From the NCBI RefSeq assembly GCF_900112315.1, contig NZ_FOLL01000015.1:62001-126000 (forward strand): a stretch of DNA of 64,000 bases, read 5' to 3'. Positions 1 to 8,738 of the stretch are shown here, piece by piece (within the stretch, counting starts at the first letter, position 1; every line of letters begins with the position of its first letter). Origin of the DNA: Parapedobacter composti (lineage in GTDB: Bacteria > Bacteroidota > Bacteroidia > Sphingobacteriales > Sphingobacteriaceae). The position numbers and the translations under genes are program-made. The notes under the pieces are model-generated. The model made no database searches and had not been told where the DNA came from. It was given only the letters and a program-made list of their open reading frames with translations.

Positions 1-1026
1 GTGCTCGACGAATCCCAGGCTGTGAAAAACCGGAACTCAAAGCGTTTCGAGGCAGCCGGACAACTGAACGCATACTACCGGATAGCCATGACCGGTACGC
101 CAATAGAAAATGGTATCGGCGATCTGTATGCGCAACTGTCGTTCGTTAATCCCGGGTTCTTCGGCACCTTCGCAGATTTCAAAAGGACCTATCCGGGTAT
201 CGCAGATGGAACGGCAACAGCAGAAACCAAAACGGAATTGCAACGGGTGATCAGCCCCTTTATCCTCCGCCGTACCAAAAAACAGGTGGCCACCGAATTG
301 CCGGATAAATCCGAGATGCTCCTGTACTGCGACATGCTGCCGGAACAGCGCCGGCTTTACGATGAATACCGGAAGCTTTTCAAGAGTAAGCTTACCGACA
401 GCCTGCAAGGGAGCAATACCGGGCGGTCAAAATTTCTGGCCATAGAAGGGTTGATGAAATTGCGGCAGATCTGCAACTCACCGGCGTTGCTGAAAGATGG
501 CGGCCATCCGAACGCATCCGCAAAGCTGGATGAACTGATGGACCAGATCGGCGAACTGCAAGGCCAGCACAAAATACTGGTTTTCTCGGCGTTCACCGCA
601 ATGCTGGCTTTGTTGAAAGACCGGTTAGTGTCTGCGGACATCGGATTCGCTTACCTCGATGGAAAAACTACAGGGGATGAACGCCAAAAACAGGTGGCGG
701 AATTCCAGGAGAACGAGCAATGCCGACTATTCCTGCTGAGCCTTAAGGCCGGAGGGGCAGGCCTGAACCTCACCGCCGCGGATTATGTGTATATCCTCGA
801 TCCGTGGTGGAATCCGGCTGCGGAAGCGCAGGCCATCGACCGGTGTTACCGCATTGGGCAGGATAAGCATGTGATGGCGTATCGGATGATCTGCAAAGAC
901 AGCATCGAGGAAAAAATCCTCGATATGCAGGCCGGCAAGCGGGAGTTGGCCGGTTCGCTGATTCAAACGGACGGCAATATGCTGGAAGCGCTGAACAAGG
1001 AAGATTTACTGAAATTATTTGATTGA
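1..1026 (+). CDS. SNF2-family DEAD/DEAH helicase, C-terminal part (5' end outside window)
   Basis: The reading frame is open at the first base, so this is the C-terminal 341 residues of a larger Swi2/Snf2 ATPase; the GTG at base 1 is not a credible start. Visible motifs run in family order: motif II (LDESQAVKN, a DExx box with S-Q), motif III (MTGTPIEN, residues ~30-38), the LRRTKKQV segment, then the second RecA lobe with KILVFSAF, LDGKTTGDERQ, motif V (LSLKAGGAGLNLTAA) and motif VI (AQAIDRCYRIGQ). Such proteins use ATP to translocate on duplex DNA and remodel bound protein. Bacterial members are often fused or adjacent to SWIM zinc-finger proteins, and one lies at 2442-4202. The specific role is unknown. 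Confidence 0.95.
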   Translation: MLDESQAVKNRNSKRFEAAGQLNAYYRIAMTGTPIENGIGDLYAQLSFVNPGFFGTFADFKRTYPGIADGTATAETKTELQRVISPFILRRTKKQVATELPDKSEMLLYCDMLPEQRRLYDEYRKLFKSKLTDSLQGSNTGRSKFLAIEGLMKLRQICNSPALLKDGGHPNASAKLDELMDQIGELQGQHKILVFSAFTAMLALLKDRLVSADIGFAYLDGKTTGDERQKQVAEFQENEQCRLFLLSLKAGGAGLNLTAADYVYILDPWWNPAAEAQAIDRCYRIGQDKHVMAYRMICKDSIEEKILDMQAGKRELAGSLIQTDGNMLEALNKEDLLKLFD

Positions 1027-1061
1027 TAAATGGATTGTTTTTTAATCAGCGGATGTTGTAA

Positions 1062-1104
1062 TTACTCAATGTATTGAGTAATTTTACTCATTATATTGAG
1101 GTAA
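1062..1104. promoter_or_regulatory. two palindromes upstream of the AAA/DUF4143 ATPase
   Basis: TTACTCAATGTATTGAGTAA (1062-1081) is a perfect 9-bp inverted repeat around GT. A second, imperfect copy with the same TTACTCA and TGAG-GTAA arms follows at 1084-1104. They fill the 88-bp gap and end 10 bp before the ATPase ATG at 1115. The tandem arrangement suggests an operator, possibly autoregulatory; that function is inferred. Confidence 0.5.
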
Positions 1105-1114
1105 TTCCAAAGAT

Positions 1115-2299
1115 ATGTTTGAAAGGCCTTATTTACAGGTGCTTAAATCAAGGATAAATGAGCCGCGCAGGTTTATTCAAGTGATTATGGGGCCGCGTCA
1201 GGTAGGAAAAACGACACTGGTCAGTCAATTGACGACAGGGTATACTTACCCCTTTCATTTTGTTACGGCCGATGCGGTGCCGGCTGCAGGCATCACTTGG
1301 CTGGAGCAACAATGGGAGGCTGCGAGGTTAATGATGCTTCAACAGGAAGCTGACGAGTTTTTATTGGTCATTGATGAGATTCAGAAGGTGTCAAACTGGA
1401 GCGAGACGGTCAAACTACTATGGGATACGGATACCCGTGAGCAACGGAATATCAAGGTAATCCTGTTGGGGGCTTCTCGGCTCTTATTACAACAAGGCCT
1501 GACAGAATCGTTGGCGGGTAGGTTTGAAACGTCTTACCTTGGCCACTGGTCTTTTGGGGAGATGCAGGATGCATTTGGTTGGGATGCATCGACCTATGTC
1601 TGGTTCGGGGGGTATCCGGGTGCTGCTGTGCTGACCGGTGATGAGGATCGTTGGAAACGGTATGTGCACGATTCGCTGATTGAGACAAGCATTTCACGGG
1701 ACATTCTGATGTTGACCCGCGTGGATAAGCCCGCCTTAATGAAACGGCTGTTTGAACTTGGATGTCTGTATTCCGGAAAAATTATGGCCTATTCCAAGAT
1801 GTTGGGGCAGCTCGTCGATGCCGGTAACACGACTACTTTGGCGCACTACTTGGACTTGCTGAATACGGCTGGTTTGCTCGGCGGCCTGGAGAAGTTTGAT
1901 CCAAAACTGATCCGTAAGCGGTCGTCCAGCCCCAAATTCCAGGTACACAATACGGCCCTAATCAGTGCGCAGCGGGACGAACAGTTTGGCGAAGTCCGCC
2001 AGCTTCCGGATAAATGGGGACATATGGTCGAATCGGCCGTGGGTACCCATTTGATCAATAGCGCCTATTCAGGAGGTTATAACGTACATTATTGGCGGGC
2101 GGGTGGTCACGAAGTTGACTTTGTGTTGGAACGTCGTGGGAAAGTGATTGGAATCGAAGTTAAAAGCGGTAAAACGCAAACAGGGACGAGTATGCCTGCA
2201 TTCCGGAAAGCCGTTAATCCGGATAAAGTCTTGCTGGTGGGTGCTTCTGGTATTCCATGGGAAGCGTTTTTGGCGATAAATCCAGCTGAGTTATTTTGA
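1115..2299 (+). CDS. AAA ATPase with C-terminal DUF4143
   Basis: This is a 394-residue P-loop ATPase of the AAA_14/DUF4143 type. The Walker A motif is GPRQVGKTT near residue 27 and the Walker B is LLVIDEIQKV near residue 85. The C-terminal third (GHMVESAVGTHLIN, then YWRAGGHEVDFVLE and GIEVKSGK) is the DUF4143 domain, whose E...D..E..K pattern resembles a PD-(D/E)XK nuclease fold. The family is widespread in bacteria, highly duplicated and biologically poorly defined; mobile or conflict-related roles have been suggested. It sits alone behind two palindromes and splits the SNF2 gene from the SWIM gene, which fits a later insertion. Length and motifs look intact. Confidence 0.9.
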   Translation: MFERPYLQVLKSRINEPRRFIQVIMGPRQVGKTTLVSQLTTGYTYPFHFVTADAVPAAGITWLEQQWEAARLMMLQQEADEFLLVIDEIQKVSNWSETVKLLWDTDTREQRNIKVILLGASRLLLQQGLTESLAGRFETSYLGHWSFGEMQDAFGWDASTYVWFGGYPGAAVLTGDEDRWKRYVHDSLIETSISRDILMLTRVDKPALMKRLFELGCLYSGKIMAYSKMLGQLVDAGNTTTLAHYLDLLNTAGLLGGLEKFDPKLIRKRSSSPKFQVHNTALISAQRDEQFGEVRQLPDKWGHMVESAVGTHLINSAYSGGYNVHYWRAGGHEVDFVLERRGKVIGIEVKSGKTQTGTSMPAFRKAVNPDKVLLVGASGIPWEAFLAINPAELF

Positions 2300-2441
2300 A
2301 GGCCGGCGACCGAACACTGTTTCCTTTCAGCACATCTACGGGGTGGTAGTCAGCCAGTGCGAATGCTGGGTAAAGCGATGTGAAACCGGATTTGTACGGC
2401 CGACCATTCGTTGCGCATGGGGTGTGTGTGGCGGTCCCTCA

Positions 2442-4202
2442 TCAACCGATGGCGGATAGCAGTTTCACCAGCTCATCCTGCAACGCCCTCCGGAAACCAT
2501 AATGGCGATACAAAGCCTGTGCCAGCTCGGCTATGCGGGGCTTTCCTGCAGGAATGTCTTCAACCACCTTCCGCATCATGCTTACCAGTTGCTGATACTG
2601 CCGGCGGTTGCCAGCGTGGTCGGCGAACTGCTCCAGTTGGCGCAGGTAAAGCTCCAGTAACTCATCCGGATACCGCGGCAGCAAAACTTCATGGTATTCA
2701 GTGGTGGTATCCAGCCGGTTTTCCTGCTGCACGGCATGCAGGAGGCGGTCCCAGTATTCCTCCTCAATAAAAATACGGCCCAGCGGGATGAGCAGCAGCG
2801 GGGCTTCGGTGCGGTAGTGTGCAGGCATGGCCATCCACTGTTCGGTAGCTTTCCGGGTCACCGCTTCGATGTGTTCGTTGATGACCGCCGTCCACTCATC
2901 GGGAGGGTAGGTTGCCTTCCACGCGCGGTAGTGCTCGGGCGATAGCCCGCGGCCGTCCAGCGCGAGTTTCTTGGCCTGCTGGCGGATTGCGGGCAGATCG
3001 TTTTCCAATTGGGCTACCCGGAGCAGCTGCTTTTCCCAGATAGACGTCACGCCGGGATGCCGTGCAGCCTCAGCCAACGCGATGCCTTCGGCTATCAATG
3101 CCTTGGCTTGCCTGAAGTCGTTCGTCGCCAATACCCTTTCAAGCTTTCTCATCCGCACAGCAGGTAGATTCAGGTGTCCGTCAATCAACCGTGCAGCCTC
3201 GTCGGGCCGTCCAGTTTCCGTGAGGTAATCGATTTTGGCGGTAAGCAGAAAGGACGTCCGGTAATCCGTTATGTAACCCGCAGCCAGCGGCAATTGTTCG
3301 TCCACATGTCCCAGGAAAGCGTCGTGCTCGCCAAACAGCAAAGCCAGTTGTTTGAACACCTCGAATGCCCGGGGATAGAAATCGCCGTACTCGTGGTAAA
3401 TGGGGTTGCGCAATTCCTGATCCACCAGGCGGAAAAGCTCCTGTTTGAGGTCGATGGGCGCCGAGGGCGATGCCGAAAGGCTTTCCAGCAAGTCCAGCAG
3501 CAGGTGAATAGCCGTGCCGAGGTAACCGCTGGAATCATCGCTTTGGGTGATGGCATCCATTGCCGCTGGCAGGGTCCCTGATACCAATGCGTACGCATCG
3601 CGCATATTCCCTCTTTCCAGCAACTGCTTCCCGTCCGAAGCGAGCTTGCCCAGTTCCTTGGCCAGTCTGCCGGATGCCCGGTAGTCGATGAACCCCCGGC
3701 GGGTGTATTTCTGGACGATTTTTTTTGCTGCGTCCGCGTAGTGCTGGCCTGCATCCACGCTGCCTTCGCGGCCTGCGAAATACAGTTCGAAATCCGCTTT
3801 GAACCCCTTGTGGCGGGCGGCATAGTCCAGCACAAACTGGCGGAACTCGTCCAGGCTGACATCCTGCACCAGCTTTTTGAGGTTCCGGCGCTTCTTGGGG
3901 GCTGCGGTTTTTTGGGTGTGTTCCCCGGCGGCGATACCTTTTTGTTTGCGAAGCTCAAGCCATACCGCAACCTTATGCCTGCACAATTTGTTTCCGTCGG
4001 CGCATTGGCATTCATGGACGGCGACGGCATCGCCCCGCAAAATAATATCCACCTGATAAACATCCTGGTCGCGGACCAAAGCCATCCAAGCATCCTGTTC
4101 GTATTCGACCAATTCATCGAAATCATCCCGTTGGGCGATCAGCTTTCCGGCTTTTAACGCAGCTTTGGTTACCTTATCCTCAAAATTTGCTAACGTCAGC
4201 AT
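2442..4202 (-). CDS. SWIM zinc-finger domain protein
   Basis: This is a 586-residue protein with a SWIM zinc finger near residues 63-75 (ECQCADGNKLCRHK, matching CxCx(n)CxH). The rest is alpha-helical with many LL/AL pairs, consistent with helical repeats after the finger. SWIM domains bind nucleic acid or protein and in bacteria commonly accompany SNF2 ATPases, so it may partner with the helicase at 1-1026. It is convergent with the DUF4143 ATPase. Long frames on the opposite strand inside this gene are shadows. The partner assignment is inferred. Confidence 0.85.
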   Translation of the reverse strand: MLTLANFEDKVTKAALKAGKLIAQRDDFDELVEYEQDAWMALVRDQDVYQVDIILRGDAVAVHECQCADGNKLCRHKVAVWLELRKQKGIAAGEHTQKTAAPKKRRNLKKLVQDVSLDEFRQFVLDYAARHKGFKADFELYFAGREGSVDAGQHYADAAKKIVQKYTRRGFIDYRASGRLAKELGKLASDGKQLLERGNMRDAYALVSGTLPAAMDAITQSDDSSGYLGTAIHLLLDLLESLSASPSAPIDLKQELFRLVDQELRNPIYHEYGDFYPRAFEVFKQLALLFGEHDAFLGHVDEQLPLAAGYITDYRTSFLLTAKIDYLTETGRPDEAARLIDGHLNLPAVRMRKLERVLATNDFRQAKALIAEGIALAEAARHPGVTSIWEKQLLRVAQLENDLPAIRQQAKKLALDGRGLSPEHYRAWKATYPPDEWTAVINEHIEAVTRKATEQWMAMPAHYRTEAPLLLIPLGRIFIEEEYWDRLLHAVQQENRLDTTTEYHEVLLPRYPDELLELYLRQLEQFADHAGNRRQYQQLVSMMRKVVEDIPAGKPRIAELAQALYRHYGFRRALQDELVKLLSAIG

Positions 4203-4326
4203 GGTTTTCCTTCTTGGGAAGGCAAGATACTGAAATAATCCGAACTGGTTTTAAATTTGCTGTTTCGCGCTGCCATAGGGCTGTCAGTGGATGCAGGTAG
4301 ATTTGCCTCAGTAACAACAAACATGT

Positions 4327-4827
4327 ATGAAGATGGATATCATTAAAGAACTATTGACTGAACTGGAAAGCGAAGGAGCGATAACCCGCAAGATGCTGGC
4401 ACTTGTGCCGGAAGATCGATTCGATTGGGCCCCGCACCCCAAAAGCATGACACTGAAACAATTGGCTACGCATTTGGCCGAAATTCCTTCATGGTATGCG
4501 CTGGCCGTGGATCAGGATGAGCTGGATTTCAATGAGGGAGCCTATCAGCCTACCTCCATTGCCAATAGCGCAGAACTCCTGGCGTTGTTCGAAAAATCCT
4601 ATCAAGCCGGAAAGGCCGCGCTGCAACGCTTGCCGGAAGCTGCGCTTGACAAACCTTGGGTGATGCGTGGCGGGGACGCCGTGTACCTGGATACCACGAA
4701 ATACGGGATGGTTCGCCACGCCTTTGCCCAGACCATCCACCACCGGGCGCAATTGGGTGTTTTCCTGCGCCTCTTGGATATCCCTATACCGGGAAGTTAT
4801 GGGCCAAGTGCAGATGAGATGGGTTAG
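4327..4827 (+). CDS. DinB/YfiT-like four-helix protein
   Basis: This 166-residue protein has the DinB-superfamily pattern. The first metal-ligand histidine lies in LKQLATHLAEIP (near residue 48) and the HxxxH pair in HAFAQTIHHRAQLG (near residues 131-139). These histidines bind a divalent metal in the family, whose members include thiol-transferases (bacillithiol or mycothiol dependent) and damage-inducible proteins of unknown activity. It is a stand-alone gene divergent from the SWIM gene. No substrate can be named. Confidence 0.85.
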   Translation: MKMDIIKELLTELESEGAITRKMLALVPEDRFDWAPHPKSMTLKQLATHLAEIPSWYALAVDQDELDFNEGAYQPTSIANSAELLALFEKSYQAGKAALQRLPEAALDKPWVMRGGDAVYLDTTKYGMVRHAFAQTIHHRAQLGVFLRLLDIPIPGSYGPSADEMG

Positions 4828-4834
4828 CGGCCGC

Positions 4835-5144
4835 CTAATCAGTCGCCGTAATTGACCGGATGGAGATACCCGTGAAGCAATCATCCATGCAGCCATTTGG
4901 CTGGAAGTCCCGCTGTACCACCCGGCCTTGCCTGACGGTAATGGTGGTAAGCCACGACGAGCCCGCCCTTATGGCGCCGGATACCTCGTAGCGGTATGTG
5001 TTGCCGGATGCAGTCTTGAAGGCTAACCATGGCTCATAGCTCCGTTCGAAACGGTTTTCGTGTTCGATTTGGCCCCTTCTCGCATGAAGTGCATAGGAAA
5101 AGGTCGACAATGATGGCCAGGAAGACAGCTGTTCTCTTGGTCAT
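4835..5144 (-). pseudogene. frameshifted small lipoprotein (DUF6174-like)
   Basis: An ATG at 5144 opens a frame encoding a classic lipoprotein signal (TKRTAVFLAIIVDLFLCTSC, with the lipobox cysteine at the end). That frame stops at 5034 after 36 codons. Another frame continues without interruption to 4835 with a plausible mature domain (WLAFKTASGNTYRYEV, then TTITVRQGRVVQRDF), which resembles small DUF6174-type lipoproteins. The two join if one indel is allowed near 5060-5090. The C-terminus also looks short. I read it as a recent pseudogene; a sequencing error is the alternative. Confidence 0.6.
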
Positions 5145-5369
5145 TTGGTATGCGTTTGTTTGATATACCTATAAACGCAGTGCCGTACGCTTTTGCTATA
5201 GCTGCCATGCTTTTTGTCGCGATGCGTTCACTGCTGAAAAATCAGCCGACCGGCGGCGTTAGGGCCTGACCGAGTTGATATTGCCGGCCGGCTTACCAAT
5301 TTGGCGGGTAGTCATTTATCCAATGGAAGCCTCGATTGATCAGCGAGTAACATACAGCTGGTTTGGCTG

Positions 5370-6695
5370 CTAAAAGAAGTCAACCACCTGGATGATGGCA
5401 AGCGCACTGTAAAAGAGTCCGGCGCATAGGAGGATGCCGGATGACAGTGCACCGGGCTGACAGATTTTAGGGAGCAGCTTTTTGTTGAGGTAAAAGGTGA
5501 AAAAGACAATGACCGGAATCTGTATCGCGGAGATGATTCCGGCAAGCGAGAGGATTTTTACCGGGTCGCGTTCAATGATGTAAATCAGCAAAGGTATCAC
5601 CATGCCGACGGTGACAATGAAAAATTTACTGACGTTATTACGGTTGGAAAGGTAGTTGTTCGGCCGTTGGAAAAGCAAACGGGCTGCATCGGAAAACATC
5701 CTTCCGCCACCATCCTGATTGGCAAGAATGCTGCTGCCCAGCGCGATGGCAACGCAGACCAAAAAGGCCCAATAGCCTGCCGGCCCCCAGACGCCTTCAA
5801 GCGACTGCGTAAGTTTTTCAACGACATCCGCCCCCTCGGGAAGGTCATCCTCGCTGGCGAGCAATTCGGCACCCAATATCATGAAAGCGACGTTTACCAA
5901 GGTGCCCAACAGGATCCCGATTCCGCTGGTGAGGCCAAGCGATCGCATCCATAGCGTTACTTTCGCTAATTTTTTCCGGTCATCATCCACTTCTTCGTTG
6001 ACCTCGACCGTCTCTGAGCGGTCGTTGGGCGTGCCTCCGAATTCCTTGTCCCCTACCCAATAAGAATACCATAAGATGCCAGAGGCTCCGGCTAAAAAGA
6101 ATCCCACCCACGGCATGACGAAGGTCATTTCAAAATCGTCCGGGATCGAGGGGGCCAATCCGGCTGCCAAGTCGCCGGGCGATGACAATACGCGGATGGC
6201 GGTGACTGCTGAAATGACTATCAGCAGGGCTGCGAGATTATCGCTCCCTTTTCCACCGCCGAGTATGAGCCACTTAATACCAACAGACCGCAGCCGATGA
6301 TAAAAATAAGCGCATAAACCATGATATCCGTTTCCCATATCATGGCTAATACGCTCCCGAGCAGCGCAGCCGCTCCGGCGACAACCAAAGGCACCAAGGC
6401 CAGCTGCGGCACGTTCATCAACCAGATTCCCCATTTGTTCCCCCTGGGGAGATCTTGCAGCCCATTCGTAATGCTTCTGCCGCTCACCACGGTAAACCGC
6501 CCGACTTCCCGGATGATGAAGAAGAGCGCTACAGCAACCAGGATAGACATCCAGAGCAATGAATATTCGTACCGTGCAGCGATGCGCGGTGTAAAAAGGA
6601 TTTGTCCGGTGCCGATGGACGGCCTTTCCTTTGCCTGTCGGCGGGTCGTGCACGTCGTTGCGAAGTATGTTCTGCTGAGCGTATTGTCCTTTCAT
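5370..6695 (-). pseudogene. Nramp-family divalent metal transporter, frameshifted
   Basis: A membrane transporter gene is spread over more than one frame. From the ATG at 6695 the first ~20 codons (MKGQYAQQNILRN) are in one frame. The next block, starting GTGQILFTPRIAARYEYSLL and containing EVGRFTVVSGRSI, is in a second frame to about 6245. At an AAAAGGGAGC stretch the reading moves to the frame carrying ALLIVISAVTAIRVLSSP and then WVGFFLAGASGILWYSYWVG, which runs to 5370. The hydrophobic helices and the EVGRxTVxSG element fit Nramp (SLC11-like) proton-coupled Mn/Fe transporters of Bacteroidota. At least two indels are needed, so a functional product is unlikely. Confidence 0.7.
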
Positions 6696-6711
6696 GTACA
6701 GGAAAGGATAA

Positions 6712-6774
6712 CAGCACTGCCGCATAAAGGTTTTGCTTTAGCGGCATCGCGATTTCGGTCGATTAGCTCCTGCG
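6712..6774. repeat. 63-bp dispersed repeat, copy 1
   Basis: CAGCACTGCC through AGCTCCTGCG recurs at 7947-8010 with a few substitutions and one indel, in the same orientation. It lies just beyond the 5' end of the Nramp relic. The two copies bracket the 1.2-kb block holding DUF6266 copy 1 and a glgP fragment. I cannot assign it to a known element. Confidence 0.7.
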
Positions 6775-6894
6775 GATGAGGAGCTGGTGACGGCTTCCGT
6801 AATGAATTTGAATACCGCTTGATTGCTCAGTAAGCGCTTGTAGCCTTGGCGGTGCGTTGTCCTTGGCATAAGGATTCAAAGGCTGTTGCGGTAT

Positions 6895-7548
6895 TCAATC
6901 TTTGGGCTGTTCGGCCGCTACATGGACATGGGTGCTATTGGAAACCCGTTCGCTTCCAAACGACATGAACGTGAGGAAGACTTCGACTTCAGTGCCTATC
7001 CAATTTGCCGATGCCGGAAGGATGCATGCCCCAGCATTACGGGTTGTTTCTTCAAGGAAATTTTGCCAGACGCCCAATGCATGCGAATAGATGAGTATGG
7101 ATAGCCTATCAGAGTCATAGGCACCTTCTGCACCGGAGTTGTCGTGCCAGGAGACGTGAAGCCCGCTGTCGGTCCATTCGGCGTTTACTGCGTCGGCGCC
7201 CGGAAGATTGCCTTGGCTGGTACGGAATTGGCTCCAGTCGATTTCAAGGTGGGGATATTCTCCTTTAATCGCCTGTTTTTTGTTAAGGGAAAGTGCCAGG
7301 TTAAACGCGCTCATGTTTAGCGGCTCCGCTACGTTGCGGAAGCTCGTGCGGATGAATACCTTCAAGGGTTTGAGCGCTTCCATAACGACCTTCATAGCCT
7401 GCTCATTAGCGAGCCGGGCCTCGCTTCTCGGTTTGTGGCTTTTACGGGGTAATCCGCGAATGACATCGAGTCCCTTCCACTTATAGCCGACCACACTGCC
7501 TACTTTTCCGCTGAAGCTCCCGTTTGGTCCGTTTTTGAATACTGCCAT
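6895..7548 (-). CDS. DUF6266 family protein, copy 1
   Basis: The start is the ATG at 7548 (MAVFKNGPNGSFSGKVGS), typical of DUF6266, rather than an upstream in-frame start at 7572. The N-terminal GxxxGSFSGKVGSVVGYKWKG motif and the RSEARLANEQ segment are diagnostic; the C-terminal part is beta-rich with SGLHVSW and HVHV. DUF6266 proteins are abundant and multicopy in Pedobacter-like genomes, with unknown function. A close paralogue, frameshifted, lies at 15928-16571. In both places a relic of glycogen phosphorylase lies upstream on the opposite strand. Confidence 0.8.
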   Translation of the reverse strand: MAVFKNGPNGSFSGKVGSVVGYKWKGLDVIRGLPRKSHKPRSEARLANEQAMKVVMEALKPLKVFIRTSFRNVAEPLNMSAFNLALSLNKKQAIKGEYPHLEIDWSQFRTSQGNLPGADAVNAEWTDSGLHVSWHDNSGAEGAYDSDRLSILIYSHALGVWQNFLEETTRNAGACILPASANWIGTEVEVFLTFMSFGSERVSNSTHVHVAAEQPKD

Positions 7549-7650
7549 GACTAAACGCTTTTTTATAACCAAATTTACATTATTGGGTTAATTAAACAAA
7601 ATATTAATAATAATTCTATAATATTTAATACATGTTTTAATCGTGTTTTC

Positions 7651-7707
7651 CCCTATGAAGTCCCTATAAAAACCCTATTATATATGAATAATGTCTCATT
7701 AACTTGG
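7651..7707. repeat. conserved DUF6266 upstream region, copy 1
   Basis: The stretch CCCCTATGAAGTCCCTATAA to TTAACTT matches 16677-16732 with interspersed substitutions, at a similar distance upstream of both DUF6266 starts. It is AT-rich and probably holds the DUF6266 promoter. It is also part of the duplicated block. Confidence 0.55.
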
Positions 7708-7769
7708 GCTATAGGTGGAGTTTCAATGTGCAAATAGGGTTATTTTTCGGTTATCGTGCCACTTGTGGG

Positions 7770-7880
7770 AGTAGGCGCGCAATGCAAACCAGACAATGGC
7801 GTGGATTGGCAGCAAAACCGTATACTTACCTCGAAGACACGGGTAATACATTCACCGTTCGCATCCATAATGCGGACACC
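7770..7880 (+). pseudogene. fragment of alpha-glucan (glycogen) phosphorylase
   Basis: This short block decodes, across two frames, as VDWQQ, then YTYLEDTGNTFTVRIHNADT. It matches VDWQQKLYAYLEDTGITFTV and HGADV of the larger glgP relic at 16892-18489. The preceding bases (CGCAATGCAAACCAGACAATG) also resemble the DNA encoding RNEDQTLC there. Nothing further of the gene remains on either side. It is a decayed leftover of a duplicated DUF6266/glgP unit. Confidence 0.7.
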
Positions 7881-7946
7881 CTGCCGTGCTGCACATTCCC
7901 GGCGAGCCATTGGTGGGGATAGATTCGCGTCGCGAACCAGTGGAAC

Positions 7947-8010
7947 CAGCACTGCCGTGTAAAGGTTTTGCTTTAGCGGCATCACGATTTCGGTCGGATT
8001 AGCTCCTGCG
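7947..8010. repeat. 63-bp dispersed repeat, copy 2
   Basis: This is the second copy of the repeat at 6712-6774. It abuts the truncated end of the permease relic at 8017-8731. Both copies sit exactly where a broken gene ends, which fits a recombination or insertion boundary. Confidence 0.7.
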
Positions 8011-8016
8011 CTATGT

Positions 8017-8731
8017 CTAATAAAGCGGCCGATACGTTGACATGGAACCGGGATTCCAACATCTTGCCGATAAGTGTATTGAAGCTGGGCAATGCCGACC
8101 AGACCAGTTTTGCCGGTGATAGTTGTTTTTTTCATAGGGTGAACGATGCACGACTTGAATATCCAGATGTGTCGGCCCTTCGGGCTGTTCCATTACCGCA
8201 GTCACTTCGCAGTCGTACGAGTTGTACACCTTGATCGCCTTGCCGATTGGGTTTTCGGAACCAAAGAGCTTGGCGGCTATCCCTTCATTGATGACCATGG
8301 CGTTGGGTTTGTTCAGCGGAGCTAATGCATCCCCCGCTACAATTTTGTACGGGAAGACTTTAAAGAATAAAGAATCGGCAGAAATTACACCGGGTTGTGT
8401 GACTGTTTTTTCGGCGAAAGACAACGGGGTTTCATAGCGCGCATCCGCCGATATTTTGGTGGCAGCTTCGATTTGCGAAGCGTTGTCGCGGAGCAAAGCG
8501 GCCAATGGCGCTGGCGTTCTCCTGAGGATATCCTCCTCCCCACGGAGTGATACCTTATACACTTTTGCCAATTCGGGATGCCATCGGTCATAGCCCAGTT
8601 CATGGTTGAGATACAGTAGGAGCACCAAAACTGGTTAACCCTACAGCTAACCCCAAGATGTTAATTGTACTGTACGCTTTGTTCTTCCAAAGGTTGCGTA
8701 AAGCGGTTTTTATATAGTTCTTTATCATCAT
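8017..8731 (-). pseudogene. MacB/FtsX-like ABC permease C, N-terminal remnant
   Basis: From the ATG at 8731 the sequence encodes the standard opening of a MacB-like permease (KNYIKTALRNLWKNKAYSTI, then NILGLAVGLTS). An extra G near 8628 moves the reading to the frame LLLYLNHELGYDRWHPEL, which continues through the periplasmic domain (VINEGIAAKLFGSENPIGKAIKVY) to about 8150. After that the frame is lost again, and homology fades at the dispersed repeat. The remaining ~550 residues, including three transmembrane helices, are absent. It would have been the third permease of the array. Confidence 0.8.
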
Positions 8732-8738
8732 AAAAAAG

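Noticed and set aside
3269-4126. 285-codon minus-strand frame inside the SWIM gene
   Set aside because: It is a same-strand alternative frame of the SWIM protein, rich in W, S and R as expected of a shadow; the SWIM frame has the CxC...CxH motif.
7881-7946. possible tRNA-like stretch (GGTTCGCGACGCGAATC with CCACCA nearby, minus strand)
   Set aside because: No acceptor, D-arm or anticodon pairing could be built around it.
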